DNA of 64,000 bases from Parasediminibacterium sp051861445 (GCA_051861445.1 JBHYCS010000021.1:14542-78541); one strand, 5' to 3'; numbered from the stretch's first letter, positions 8,119 through 17,663 are shown. Program-made: numbers and translations. Notes: generated by a model not told the origin, from the letters alone.

Positions 8119-9546
8119 ATGAATCAAAAAACTAATTGGGCTCAATTTATTCCCCTAGCCTCTGTTTTTTTCTTTTGGGGTTTTGTTGCTGCAAGCAACG
8201 ATATATTAATTCCTGTATTCAAGGAAGCATTTAATTTAACGCAAGGTCAGAGCCAATTGGTGTCTGTAGCTTTTTATGTAGCCTATACTGTTGGCTCACT
8301 TATTTATATGGGTATTTCTTTAGTTTTAAAAGAAGATTTAGTAAATAAAATTGGATATAAAAATGGTTTAGCTAGTGGATTAGTATTGTCTGCAATTGGA
8401 ACATTATTATTTATTCCTGCTGCTAATACGGGTTCATTTCCATTAATGCTAGCAGGTTTATTTACAGTTGCATTAGGTTTTTCTTTACAGCAAACAGTTG
8501 CCAATCCATTAGCAATTGCTTTAGGGCCAATAACAACTGGATCTCAACGCTTAACAATGGCTGGTGGTATTAATAATTTTGGTACAACAATAGGTCCATT
8601 AATTGTAAGCTTTGCCATTTTTGGAAGTACTACTTCTACCAATTCAACAATGAGTATTGAAAGTGTAAAAATTCCATATTTAATTTTAGGTGCTGCATTT
8701 TTGTTAGTTGCTGTTTTACTAAAATTTTCTTCTTTACCAAATAAACCAGAAATTGTTGTACAAGACGCCTCTGCAGCAATTACCAATAAAACATCGGCTT
8801 TACAATTTCCTCAATTAATTTTAGGTATGATTGGCATTTTTGTTTATGTAGGTGTTGAAGTTGCTACTGCTAGTAACTTACCTGCTTACATGGAGAAGAA
8901 TTTGGGTTTTGAAACAAAAGATATTGCACCTTACATTTCTTTATACTGGGCTAGCTTAATGATAGGCAGATGGACTGGTTCTGTAGAAGCTTTTACTGAC
9001 AACATGAATAAGCAACAAATTTTTAGATTTATTGCACCCTATTTAGCATTTGGAGTTTTCTTATTGGTAAATGCCATTGCAAAGCATAATTTACAACCAT
9101 TTTATGTGTACGCTTTTGTAATTATTGTACTAATTGCAGCAGATATGGCAAGTAAAGGAAATCCAGCAACAATGTTACTTATTTTTTCTGCACTAGGTAT
9201 AATAGCCCTTATAATAGGAATGACAACAACTGGTATGGTTAGTGTGTATGCTTTTACTTCTGTAGGTTTATTTTGTAGCACACTCTGGCCTTGCATTTTT
9301 ACTTTAGCAATTAGTGGATTAGGAAAGCATACGAGCCAAGGAAGTAGTTTTTTAATTATGATGATTATGGGTGGAGGAATCATAAGTTGGTTACAAGGAA
9401 TATTAGCAGATGCTACCACTATTCAAATTAGTTATATTACTGGTATTGTATGTTTTGCTTATTTGGCTTTCTATGCAATTAAGGCAAAAAGTATTTTAAA
9501 AGCTCAAGGCATTGACTTTGGAAGCACAATAAAAGGTGGTCATTAA
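8119..9546 (+). CDS. FucP/GluP-type sugar MFS transporter
   Basis: This is an inner-membrane sugar:proton symporter of the FucP/GluP branch, with 475 residues and about 12 hydrophobic segments. The start FIPLASVFFFWGFVAASND and the segment FSLQQTVANPLAIALG followed by a GINNFGTTIGP stretch are typical. The reading frame is open back to 8023, but the extra 32 residues are polar and unlike the family, so the ATG at 8119 was chosen. It is followed after 35 bases by a ROK sugar kinase on the same strand. The likely substrate is glucose or a related hexose that the kinase then phosphorylates. Confidence 0.88.
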   Translation: MNQKTNWAQFIPLASVFFFWGFVAASNDILIPVFKEAFNLTQGQSQLVSVAFYVAYTVGSLIYMGISLVLKEDLVNKIGYKNGLASGLVLSAIGTLLFIPAANTGSFPLMLAGLFTVALGFSLQQTVANPLAIALGPITTGSQRLTMAGGINNFGTTIGPLIVSFAIFGSTTSTNSTMSIESVKIPYLILGAAFLLVAVLLKFSSLPNKPEIVVQDASAAITNKTSALQFPQLILGMIGIFVYVGVEVATASNLPAYMEKNLGFETKDIAPYISLYWASLMIGRWTGSVEAFTDNMNKQQIFRFIAPYLAFGVFLLVNAIAKHNLQPFYVYAFVIIVLIAADMASKGNPATMLLIFSALGIIALIIGMTTTGMVSVYAFTSVGLFCSTLWPCIFTLAISGLGKHTSQGSSFLIMMIMGGGIISWLQGILADATTIQISYITGIVCFAYLAFYAIKAKSILKAQGIDFGSTIKGGH

Positions 9547-9581
9547 TTTTTTGATTAGCAGATTATAAACAACAACACAAA

Positions 9582-10550
9582 ATGAACACAACTGAAAACA
9601 AGAAATTTGCCATTGGAATTGATATTGGTGGCACAAGTACAAAATTTGGAATTGTAGACCCAGAAGGAAATATAGTTGAGCAAGATAGAATACCAACTGC
9701 AAGCGAAAAGCCCGTTAATATTTTTGTAGATGAACTGTACAAAAAATTATACCCAATGATAGAAAGCGTTGGCGGTAACAGTGCCATTGCTGGAATTGGA
9801 ATGGGTGCACCAAATGGAAATGTGTACACAGGAAATATTGAATATGCTGCCAATTTACATTGGAAAGGAATTGTGCCAATTGCTCATTTGATATCTGAAA
9901 AATTTGATTTAAAAACCACACTAACCAACGATGCAAATGCTGCTGCTGTTGGAGAAATGATGTATGGTGCTGCAAAAGGAATGAAACATTTTATTACCAT
10001 TACTTTAGGCACTGGTGTAGGTAGTGGTATTGTGATTGATGGAAAAATGGTAGTTGGTCATGATGGTTTTGCTGGTGAATTAGGGCATACAATTGTAAGA
10101 TACGATGGAAGACTTCACAAATCAACTGGAAGTAAAGGTTGCCTAGAAGCGTATGCTTCTGCTACAGGCGTAAGACAAACAGCTATAGAATTTTTAGCAG
10201 AAAAACCTGACGCCCCAAGTCTTTTACGCAACTTTAAAGAAGAGGAAATAACTAGCCAAACAGTTTACGAATGTGCTGTACAAGGTGATGCAATTGCAAA
10301 AGAAATTTTTGATTTTACTGGAGAAATTTTAGGAGAAGCCTTGGCTAATTTTATTATGTTTTCTTCACCTCAAGCAATCATTTTATTTGGTGGACTTACC
10401 AAAGCAGGAAGCTTTATTATGAACCCAACCAAAGAAGCCATGGAGAAAAACTTATACCAAGTATTCAAAAATAAAGTACAATTGGTGTTTAGTAATTTAA
10501 AAGAATCTGATGCTGCCATTTTAGGTGCAAGTGCATTGGTTTGGGAATAA
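9582..10550 (+). CDS. ROK family glucokinase
   Basis: This cytoplasmic hexose kinase has 322 residues. It shows the ATP-binding start AIGIDIGGTSTKFGIVD, the catalytic aspartate D117 in LTNDANAAAVGE, the phosphate loop GTGVGSGI, and H169 in GELGHT. Glucose is the likely substrate because the gene directly follows a sugar transporter and sits inside the glycogen block. One feature is odd. The zinc motif CxCGxxGCxE of the family reads KSTGSKGCLE here (residues 180-189), so two of the three cysteines are replaced by K180 and T182. A strong hairpin terminator follows the stop codon. Confidence 0.88.
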   Translation: MNTTENKKFAIGIDIGGTSTKFGIVDPEGNIVEQDRIPTASEKPVNIFVDELYKKLYPMIESVGGNSAIAGIGMGAPNGNVYTGNIEYAANLHWKGIVPIAHLISEKFDLKTTLTNDANAAAVGEMMYGAAKGMKHFITITLGTGVGSGIVIDGKMVVGHDGFAGELGHTIVRYDGRLHKSTGSKGCLEAYASATGVRQTAIEFLAEKPDAPSLLRNFKEEEITSQTVYECAVQGDAIAKEIFDFTGEILGEALANFIMFSSPQAIILFGGLTKAGSFIMNPTKEAMEKNLYQVFKNKVQLVFSNLKESDAAILGASALVWE

Positions 10551-10568
10551 ATTATTAATAATAACAGC

Positions 10569-10613
10569 AAACAAAAACGGCTGAAATAATAATCATTTCA
10601 GCCGTTTTTGTTT
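10569..10613. terminator. Bidirectional terminator between the ROK kinase and glgB
   Basis: A perfect 19-bp inverted repeat (10569-10587 with 10595-10613, loop of 7) has a GC-containing centre CGGCTGAAAT and A and T runs on its flanks. It serves the convergent ROK kinase (plus) and glgB (minus) transcripts. Confidence 0.9.
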
Positions 10614-10623
10614 TAATTATACC

Positions 10624-12645
10624 TTATCGTAATACAATTCCCCCTAAAGCAGGTAAATGAATATTTAACTCGTAGCATTTACTAGCCTTATCTACCAAAG
10701 TAGCTTTTATTTCGGTATTGAAAACATCGCCTGTACCCCAGAATTCTTTTGCATCACTATTAAAAATTTCTTTCCAAGTTTTTTTATTGTGCGTATATAT
10801 TTTCCAATCGTTTCTTACTACAGGAGTCATATTTAAAACCACCAACACATCGTCTTTCGGTTTATTTCCTTTTCGTTTATACACAACTACGCCTTCACTT
10901 CTATGGTTTAAATCAATCCATTCAAAGCCATCTGTATCAAATTGTTTTTCGTACAAAGCAGGTTCAAATCGATATAGCTCATTTAATTTTTGTACACAAT
11001 ATTTCATACCACCATGACTCACATGTTTTAATAAATCCCACTGCAATTCTGTTTTATAATTCCATTCATTTGTAGCTGCAAATTCATTTCCCATAAACAA
11101 AAGCTTAGCACCAGGATGTGTAAACATATATGTGTACAGTAAACGAAGATTTGCAAACTTCTGCCATTCATCACCTGGCATTTTATAAATCATAGGGCTT
11201 TTGCCATGTACAACTTCATCATGACTAAGCGGCAACATAAAGTTTTCATCTTTAAAGTACATCATGCTGAATGTAAATTTATCTTGATGAAACTGTCTGA
11301 ATAAAGGATCTAACTTGTAATAGTCGAGTGTATCATGCATCCAACCCATCATCCATTTCATTCCAAAACCCAAACCATCTTCAAAAGTGGGTTTGCTTAC
11401 ACCAGGCCAATCGGTTGCTTCTTCAGCAATAGTTTGAATATCTGGAAAATCTCGATACAATGTTTCATTCAAATCTTTAATAAATGCAATAGCTTCAATA
11501 TTTCCATTTCCGCCAAATTCGTTGGGCTCCCATTGTCCTGCATTTCTGCTATAATCTAATCGTAGCATACTGCTAACAGCATCTACACGAATGCCATCTA
11601 TATGAAATTGATCGCACCAAAAACGAGCACTACTAATTAAAAAACTTTTTACTTCTCCTCGTTTATAATTAAAAATATAACTCTTCCAATCGGGATGATA
11701 GCCTTTACGCATATCTGCATATTCGTAAGTATGAGATCCATCAAACATAAATAATCCATGTGCATCGTATGGAAAATGAGAAGGAACCCAATCTACAATT
11801 ACCCCAATACCTGCTTGATGAAATGCATTTACTAAAGTGGCAAAATCTTGTGGATTACCAAACCTACTTGTTGGAGCAAAATAACCCGTTCCTTGATAAC
11901 CCCAACTTCCATCAAAAGGATGCTCCATAATGGGCATTAACTCTACATGTGTAAAACCCATTTCTTGCACATACGGCACCAATAAATCTACCATTTGCAA
12001 GTACGAATTATAGCTTTCTTCATTGTGCTTATCTGGTCGCATAAAACTTGCCAAATGCACTTCATAAACCGAATATGGAGCGTTTAAAGCATTGTGTTGT
12101 TTTCTATTTTTCATCCAAATGGCATCAGTCCATTCAAAACTAGTTTGCCAAGTAATGGAGGCAGTAAATGGTCTTTTTTCTGAAAAATGAGCAAATGGAT
12201 CTGCTTTGTCTAATCGTATATCATTGGCTCCATGAATATGGTATTTATACGCTTCTCCTTGTTGCAAATTGGGAATAAATCCTTCCCAAATTCCAGACTT
12301 ATCTAACCGAACTTTTAATGGATGAGCCGTTTTGTCCCAATTATTAAAATATCCGGTAACACTTACATAAGTAGCATTAGGAGCCCACACAGCAAAGTAG
12401 GTACCTTGGGTATTTAAAACCGTAATTTGCTTGTTTCCAAAATACTTATACAAGCTATAATGTGTTCCATTTTGAAAGTTGCTAATATCTTCTTCTGAAA
12501 ACAAAGAATAATTCCATACTGGTTGAGCAGCATCTACAAAATGTATGTCTTCATATTTTTTTAATATCTTTTTTCCAACCTTTTTAGGCTTTATTGCTCT
12601 TGTAGAAGTATCTGAATTGGTTGATACAATTTTTTTAGATGGCAT
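10624..12645 (-). CDS. glgB: 1,4-alpha-glucan branching enzyme
   Basis: GlgB forms the alpha-1,6 branches of glycogen. The protein has 673 residues: a lysine-rich leader (1-35), a CBM48 domain (about 60-160), and a GH13 barrel with VDWVPSHFP, nucleophile D355 in GIRVDAV, acid/base E408 in IAEEATDWPG, and SHDEVVHG, then an all-beta C-terminal domain. It sits apart from glgA and glgC, behind the plus-strand transporter-kinase pair, and is divergent from the outer-membrane barrel gene at 12763. The 117-base gap between them holds a perfect 20-bp palindrome. Confidence 0.96.
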   Translation of the reverse strand: MPSKKIVSTNSDTSTRAIKPKKVGKKILKKYEDIHFVDAAQPVWNYSLFSEEDISNFQNGTHYSLYKYFGNKQITVLNTQGTYFAVWAPNATYVSVTGYFNNWDKTAHPLKVRLDKSGIWEGFIPNLQQGEAYKYHIHGANDIRLDKADPFAHFSEKRPFTASITWQTSFEWTDAIWMKNRKQHNALNAPYSVYEVHLASFMRPDKHNEESYNSYLQMVDLLVPYVQEMGFTHVELMPIMEHPFDGSWGYQGTGYFAPTSRFGNPQDFATLVNAFHQAGIGVIVDWVPSHFPYDAHGLFMFDGSHTYEYADMRKGYHPDWKSYIFNYKRGEVKSFLISSARFWCDQFHIDGIRVDAVSSMLRLDYSRNAGQWEPNEFGGNGNIEAIAFIKDLNETLYRDFPDIQTIAEEATDWPGVSKPTFEDGLGFGMKWMMGWMHDTLDYYKLDPLFRQFHQDKFTFSMMYFKDENFMLPLSHDEVVHGKSPMIYKMPGDEWQKFANLRLLYTYMFTHPGAKLLFMGNEFAATNEWNYKTELQWDLLKHVSHGGMKYCVQKLNELYRFEPALYEKQFDTDGFEWIDLNHRSEGVVVYKRKGNKPKDDVLVVLNMTPVVRNDWKIYTHNKKTWKEIFNSDAKEFWGTGDVFNTEIKATLVDKASKCYELNIHLPALGGIVLR

Positions 12646-12679
12646 TTTATAAAATTATTATTTTTTTTAACATAATTTT

Positions 12680-12699
12680 ATAACTAAAATTTTAGTTAT
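12680..12699. promoter_or_regulatory. 20-bp perfect palindrome in the glgB / barrel-protein divergent gap
   Basis: The half-site ATAACTAAAA is followed directly by its exact reverse complement. It lies 35 bases from the glgB ATG and 64 bases from the ATG at 12763, where one dimeric regulator could control both genes. It has no GC-rich core or T tail, so it is not a typical terminator. It could also be a chance AT-rich palindrome. Confidence 0.45.
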
Positions 12700-12762
12700 T
12701 CTTATGCAATTTATGGATTTTGCAGCCAATCGAATCTAATACTTTTTTAATAAACACTGTTT

Positions 12763-15525
12763 ATGACCAAGCTAACAACCTTATGCATTGTATTTTTTCT
12801 GTTTTCTGTACCCATTTTGGCACAGCAAGCCTCTATAAAGGGAAATGTGGTAGACACAAGTAATAAAGAAAATTTAAGAAATGCAGTTGTTTCTATTTTA
12901 CGAGCTACTGATTCAATTTTAGTAAAATTCACAAGAACCGATGCTAAAGGGTATTTTGAAATCAACAATTTACCAACTGGAAAAATAATGGTGCTAATTA
13001 GTTATCCATCGTATGTTGACTATGTAGATGTATTTGAACTAAATGAAAATGAGCAAAAAGACTTAGGCAGTAGACCATTGATTTTAAAAGCAAAATTATT
13101 AGAAGAAGTTATTGTACAACAAAAAGTAGCTGCCATCAGATTAAGAGGCGATACCACAGAATACAAAGCAGATAGTTTTAGAGTTGGGGCAAATGCCAAC
13201 GTGCAAGATTTATTGAAAAAAATGCCTGGCATTCAAGTAAATAGCAAAGGAGAAATTACCACACAAGGGCAAAAAGTAGAAAAGATTTTAGTAGATGGAG
13301 AAGAATTTTTTAGCGATGACCCTGCTGTTGTTTCTCAAACACTAAGAGCAGATGCTGTAGATAAAGTGCAGGTGTATGACAAAAAAAGCGATCAAGCGGT
13401 GTTTAGTGGGATTGACGATGGTGAAAAAACAAAAACCATTAATCTACAATTAAAAGAAGATAAGAAGAAAGGATATTTTGGTAAAACAGAAGCTGGCACA
13501 GACTTTAACCAATACAAAACAGGAAAAGTAATGGCCAATTCTTTTAAAGGAAAAAGAAAATTAGCAGGCTATATTACTTACGATAATACTCGTTTTGAAA
13601 GCTTAGATTGGAATGATAGAAACAACTATGGTGGGAATATGAATACAAACACAGAAGTTGGCGACGATGGTGGCATTTACATGTATAATGAAGGCGATGA
13701 GTTTAGTTGGGGACAAGGATTGCCAAGTGCAATTACTGGTGGATTATTGTTCTCAAAAAAGTGGGGTAAGGATAAACACAACTTCAACGGTAATTATCAA
13801 TTTAACCAATTAGAAGTACAAGGTAAAACAACAAGCATTGATCAAAAAATATTTGAAGACACTGCTTACATAGAAACATCGATCAAAAACTTCGTTAGCA
13901 ACAAACAAAGAAACAGAATTAGAGGTGTTTACGATTTTGCAATTGATAGTTCAAGTTCGTTAAAAGCTACGCTTAATGCAGGTATTACCAACATTAACAA
14001 CAAAGGAACAACCACAGGAGCAATTACCAATTTAGATGGAAGTTTTATTAACCAAACACAAAAAACAATTTCTAGTATTTCTGACAATAAAAATCTTACA
14101 AGTAATATTTTTTATAGAAAACGATTTAAGAAAAAAGGAAGAACCATTAGCGTTAATGCCGATTTTGGATTTACCGATAATAACAACGAATTTAACTTAG
14201 ATGCAAGCAACCAATTCTACAACAAATTCGGAACAATTACCACCGTTGAAGTTACCGATCAGTTTAAGCCATCTGTTGAAAAAGGCTCAAACCTTAGTGC
14301 TAAAGTTTCATATACAGAACCATTATGGAAAAATACTTTTTTAGAATTAAACTATAGATATGCCAATAGTAAAAATGATGCTGAGAAAAATACTTTCAAC
14401 AAAGACTTTAACGGTAATTTTACAAGTTTGGTAGACTCATTAAGTAATCACTTTATTTTTAACACACATAACAATAATGGTGGTTTTACGCTGAGATACA
14501 ATGCTAAAAAATTCAACTTTTCGATTGGTTCTGGCTTAGGCAGAGTTGTATTTAATCAAACAGATGTAAATGATAACACTAATAGAAAAGTTGGCTTCAC
14601 CAATTTTTTACCAACAGCAACCATCGGATTTACACCAACCAAACAAAAACGTTTTACATTAACCTATAATGGCTCTACAAGAAACCCAAGTATTTTACAA
14701 ATTCAACCCATTATCGACAACATTGATCCATTAAACATCAATGTAGGTAATCCAAATTTAAAACAGGAGTTTAGAAATACATTCAGCCTAAATTTCTCTG
14801 ATTACAAAATCATCAAAAGCAGAAATATTTGGTTGAGTGCCAATTTTACAACCATTAACAATGCTATTAGTTCTTCTGTTGTTTTTAACGATTCTACTTT
14901 AAAAAGAGAAAACAAAACCATCAATGTTGATGGCAATTACAACGGAAACATGTGGAGCCAATTTGGGTTTGATGTTGCCCCTTCTATGAACCTCAGCTTT
15001 GGTTTTAACCCTAACATTAGCAGGTTTGTAAACTTTATTAATAATCAAAAAAATACAACCGACAATGTACGTTTAGGCTACAGCATTAACTTGGGTTATT
15101 GGCCTGATAAATGGTTGAATTTTTATTTCAACATCAGAGCAAATAGCAATCGTTCTACATCTTCTATCAACAAAAATATTGTTACTAGATACTGGACTTA
15201 CAATTCGTATGGAGAAGTAAACATGAAGCTTCCTAAAAAGTGGTATATCACGTTAGAAGAAGAAATAAATGTGTACGAAAAAACGTCAATTTTTGCCAAT
15301 CAACGAGATATTTTTATCATCAATGCATCGGTAAAAAAATCGATAGACAAAGACGAAAATTGGCAAGTAAAATTATCTGGCAATGATATTTTAAAACAAA
15401 ATCAGTCCGTTTCAAGAAACATCAGTAGCAACGTTATTTCAGAAACAACCAATCAAAATATTCAACGGTTTTTCTTACTAACACTCATCTACAATTTTAG
15501 TAAAAATGGTAAACCATCTAATTAA
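12763..15525 (+). CDS. Outer-membrane beta-barrel protein with carboxypeptidase-regulatory-like domain (TonB-receptor-like)
   Basis: This 920-residue outer-membrane protein has a signal peptide (about 1-20, ending ILAQ). A carboxypeptidase-regulatory-like beta domain follows (about 22-105), then a plug-like region with VQDLLKKMPGIQVNSKGEIT and KILVDGEEFF. The rest is a long barrel rich in alternating aromatic and polar strands (OMP_b-brl_3/PF14905 type). The gene after it encodes a GLPGLI protein 26 bases downstream. This pairing recurs in Bacteroidota, and its substrate is not known to me. No SusD partner is present, so a SusCD glycan importer is unlikely. Confidence 0.85.
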   Translation: MTKLTTLCIVFFLFSVPILAQQASIKGNVVDTSNKENLRNAVVSILRATDSILVKFTRTDAKGYFEINNLPTGKIMVLISYPSYVDYVDVFELNENEQKDLGSRPLILKAKLLEEVIVQQKVAAIRLRGDTTEYKADSFRVGANANVQDLLKKMPGIQVNSKGEITTQGQKVEKILVDGEEFFSDDPAVVSQTLRADAVDKVQVYDKKSDQAVFSGIDDGEKTKTINLQLKEDKKKGYFGKTEAGTDFNQYKTGKVMANSFKGKRKLAGYITYDNTRFESLDWNDRNNYGGNMNTNTEVGDDGGIYMYNEGDEFSWGQGLPSAITGGLLFSKKWGKDKHNFNGNYQFNQLEVQGKTTSIDQKIFEDTAYIETSIKNFVSNKQRNRIRGVYDFAIDSSSSLKATLNAGITNINNKGTTTGAITNLDGSFINQTQKTISSISDNKNLTSNIFYRKRFKKKGRTISVNADFGFTDNNNEFNLDASNQFYNKFGTITTVEVTDQFKPSVEKGSNLSAKVSYTEPLWKNTFLELNYRYANSKNDAEKNTFNKDFNGNFTSLVDSLSNHFIFNTHNNNGGFTLRYNAKKFNFSIGSGLGRVVFNQTDVNDNTNRKVGFTNFLPTATIGFTPTKQKRFTLTYNGSTRNPSILQIQPIIDNIDPLNINVGNPNLKQEFRNTFSLNFSDYKIIKSRNIWLSANFTTINNAISSSVVFNDSTLKRENKTINVDGNYNGNMWSQFGFDVAPSMNLSFGFNPNISRFVNFINNQKNTTDNVRLGYSINLGYWPDKWLNFYFNIRANSNRSTSSINKNIVTRYWTYNSYGEVNMKLPKKWYITLEEEINVYEKTSIFANQRDIFIINASVKKSIDKDENWQVKLSGNDILKQNQSVSRNISSNVISETTNQNIQRFFLLTLIYNFSKNGKPSN

Positions 15526-15551
15526 TTCCTTTAACTATTAAAACTCTATAT

Positions 15552-16289
15552 ATGCGTTTCCTCATCATTATTTGTGCCCTATTTTTAGCAGCAACATCCA
15601 GTGCACAAACCCAATTTATTAATGCAGCAAAAGTTGAATACGAAAGAAGAGTAAACCAACACAGCCAACTAGATCAAGAAGGCGATAATCAATGGATTCA
15701 AGAATATAAAAAGCAAATACCTAAATCGGTTTCAGACATTTATGTATTAAAATTCAATGCTGAAAAAAGTGTTTACAAGCTTGCCAAAGAAAACACCGAT
15801 GTAAAATATTTGTGGGGCAGCAAACCTTCTGAAAACGATATAATTATAAAAGATTTTAAAACCAATACCATTTCCTTACAGAGAGATGTATTCGAAAATA
15901 CGTATTTATTAAGAGACAGTTTAAAACAACTGAATTGGAAAATTACCGACGAAACACGTACCATTGCTGGCTTTGAATGTAAAAAAGCAATTACCAAAAT
16001 TCACGATAGTGTGTATGTAGTAGCTTTTTACACCGATCAAATTATTACAAGTTCTGGTCCTGAAAGTTTTACAGGTTTGCCCGGTTTAATTTTAGGAGTA
16101 GCTATTCCAAGATTGTATACCACTTGGTTTGCTACAAAAGTAGAATTAATAGAACCCACACCAACAGAATTAGCCCCCATACAAAAAGGTAAAAAAGCCA
16201 CTTGGAAAACCTTAATGGTAGATTTAAACAAAGGCGTAAAAGATTGGGGTAAAGAAGGTGCACGTTTTATATGGCTATTTTCTTTGTAG
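15552..16289 (+). CDS. GLPGLI family secreted protein
   Basis: This 245-residue exported protein has a signal peptide (residues 1-19, ending SSAQ) and the family's name motif GLPGLI at residues 175-180, inside SFTGLPGLILGVAIPR. The family (TIGR01200) is restricted largely to Bacteroidota and has no established function. It is often encoded directly after an outer-membrane barrel protein of the type found here. The 26-base spacing and common strand suggest one transcript. The periplasm or the outer-membrane surface is the probable location. The protein appears complete. Confidence 0.9.
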   Translation: MRFLIIICALFLAATSSAQTQFINAAKVEYERRVNQHSQLDQEGDNQWIQEYKKQIPKSVSDIYVLKFNAEKSVYKLAKENTDVKYLWGSKPSENDIIIKDFKTNTISLQRDVFENTYLLRDSLKQLNWKITDETRTIAGFECKKAITKIHDSVYVVAFYTDQIITSSGPESFTGLPGLILGVAIPRLYTTWFATKVELIEPTPTELAPIQKGKKATWKTLMVDLNKGVKDWGKEGARFIWLFSL

Positions 16290-16514
16290 GCCACACACAA
16301 TTCGAGTTATTTATTTTATGTACCCAGCAGTTGTAATTCTATTCAGCTGCATAGGCGTCGCACTCTTGTGCTTTAGCAACTTTATTCAAAAAATTGCAAA
16401 AACCTGTAACATTTCTATAAAAAATGCGTTCCAATGCAATAAAATACAAAATAAATAATTTTTTTGCAACAAAAACCTGCAAAATAGAGTCAATAGAAAA
16501 GTAAAAAAATAGCG

Positions 16515-17009
16515 ATGAAAACAAGTGTATCCATTTTATCAGTTCTACTACTCTTATCAAATACAAGTTGTAAACAGCAAGTACAAGAAAAAAGTACAGT
16601 TTCAGAAAATGAGATAGAAACACTTATCAATAGCACTTGGAAGTTAACCAATATTGGCTACGATTACAACCAAAACAATAAAATTGATGCCAACGAATCG
16701 GTTATCAAATCTTGCGAAAAAGACAATGAATTAGCATTTATAAAAAATGGAACTGGCATTATTACCGAAAATCAACTTTCTTGTTCTGGACATAATTCCA
16801 CCAACTTTCGTTGGTTTTTTCGCAACAAAATGCTTACCCTCTCTTACACCGACCATACGGAACAACTATTAAGTTTACAAAAAAATCGTTTGGTATTCAC
16901 CTCAAACAACAATTCAAAAGGAAACTTAATTACAGAGTTTACACAACAAGAAGCATTTGTGGCAGATAAGCAATGTGCATACACAAAAAATCCATTAGCT
17001 CAGTTTTAA
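16515..17009 (+). CDS. Small lipoprotein, lipocalin-like
   Basis: This 164-residue protein has a short hydrophobic N-terminus and a candidate lipobox ending in C19 (SNTSC). The residue three before the cysteine is N, which is weak for a lipobox. After that comes a region with INSTWKLTNIGYDYNQN and strand-like repeats that resemble the lipocalin-like domains of Bacteroidota lipoproteins. The last 15 bases overlap the 3' end of coaE on the other strand. The 225-base gap before it (16290-16514) holds only AT-rich sequence and no recognisable promoter. Its function is unknown. Confidence 0.7.
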   Translation: MKTSVSILSVLLLLSNTSCKQQVQEKSTVSENEIETLINSTWKLTNIGYDYNQNNKIDANESVIKSCEKDNELAFIKNGTGIITENQLSCSGHNSTNFRWFFRNKMLTLSYTDHTEQLLSLQKNRLVFTSNNNSKGNLITEFTQQEAFVADKQCAYTKNPLAQF

Positions 17010-17585
17010 AAGTAATTGTTCATGCAATGCCAATACTTGAGTAGTTAATAATTGTTGCTCATCGTTTACAACTACAAAATCGCACAAACGCATTTTAATT
17101 TCTTGAGAAATTTGTTTACTCATTCTATATAAAACCTCTTGTCTTCCTACATTATCTCGTTTCATTACCCTAGCAATTCGTAAGCTTTCAGGGGCTTTTA
17201 TGCCAATTATAAAATCTAAATTAGCAGCTGTTCCTGCTTCAAATAATAGGGCTGCTTCTTTAACTACATAAGCAGATTGTTGTTGAGCCATCCAAATATT
17301 TGCAGCATTAATAGCAGCAGGATGTGTAATTGCGTTTAAAACTTCTAATTGTACTGCATCTTTAAAAACGATATTGGCAATAAATGGTCTATTCAATTTT
17401 CCTTCAATTGTGTACGATTGTTCACCAAATGCAGTAATTATTTTTGATTTTATAGTCGCATCAACTTCCATCATTTTTTTAGTAGCTGCATCTGCATCAA
17501 AAACAGGAATACCCATACATTTAAATATATCTGCCACAGTGCTTTTACCACTACCAATTCCACCAGTTAACCCAATTTTCAGCAT
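16995..17585 (-). CDS. coaE: Dephospho-CoA kinase
   Basis: CoaE phosphorylates dephospho-CoA in the last step of coenzyme A synthesis. With the start at 17585 the protein has 196 residues and begins MLKIGLTGGIGSGKST, so the Walker A loop is at residues 8-15, the usual place. DADAATKKMM and THPA also match the family. The frame is open to 17618, but that extension would run into the araA terminator hairpin (17602-17639) and adds a non-conserved leader, so the shorter start is preferred. It converges on the lipoprotein gene with a 15-base overlap. Confidence 0.93.
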   Translation of the reverse strand: MLKIGLTGGIGSGKSTVADIFKCMGIPVFDADAATKKMMEVDATIKSKIITAFGEQSYTIEGKLNRPFIANIVFKDAVQLEVLNAITHPAAINAANIWMAQQQSAYVVKEAALLFEAGTAANLDFIIGIKAPESLRIARVMKRDNVGRQEVLYRMSKQISQEIKMRLCDFVVVNDEQQLLTTQVLALHEQLLLKLS

Positions 17586-17601
17586 GATGATTCTTTTAAA
17601 A

Positions 17602-17639
17602 TAAAAAAGCAAAGTCAAGCTAAAATACTGACTTTGCTT
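17602..17639 (-). terminator. Terminator of the arabinose operon after araA
   Basis: An 11-bp stem (AAGCAAAGTCA at 17607-17617 with TGACTTTGCTT at 17629-17639) and an 11-base loop are followed on the minus strand by a T run. It lies between the araA stop and the coaE start. Confidence 0.8.
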
Positions 17640-17663
17640 AAATATATTTTTTGCAAGAAATAT

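Noticed and set aside
9102..9419. 105-residue open frame antisense to the FucP-like transporter
   Set aside because: It lies wholly opposite a conserved gene and has the hydrophobic, low-complexity composition expected of a membrane gene read backwards.
16258..16458. 66-residue frame after the GLPGLI gene
   Set aside because: It starts inside the GLPGLI gene, has no promoter or family resemblance, and the GLPGLI gene is complete without it.
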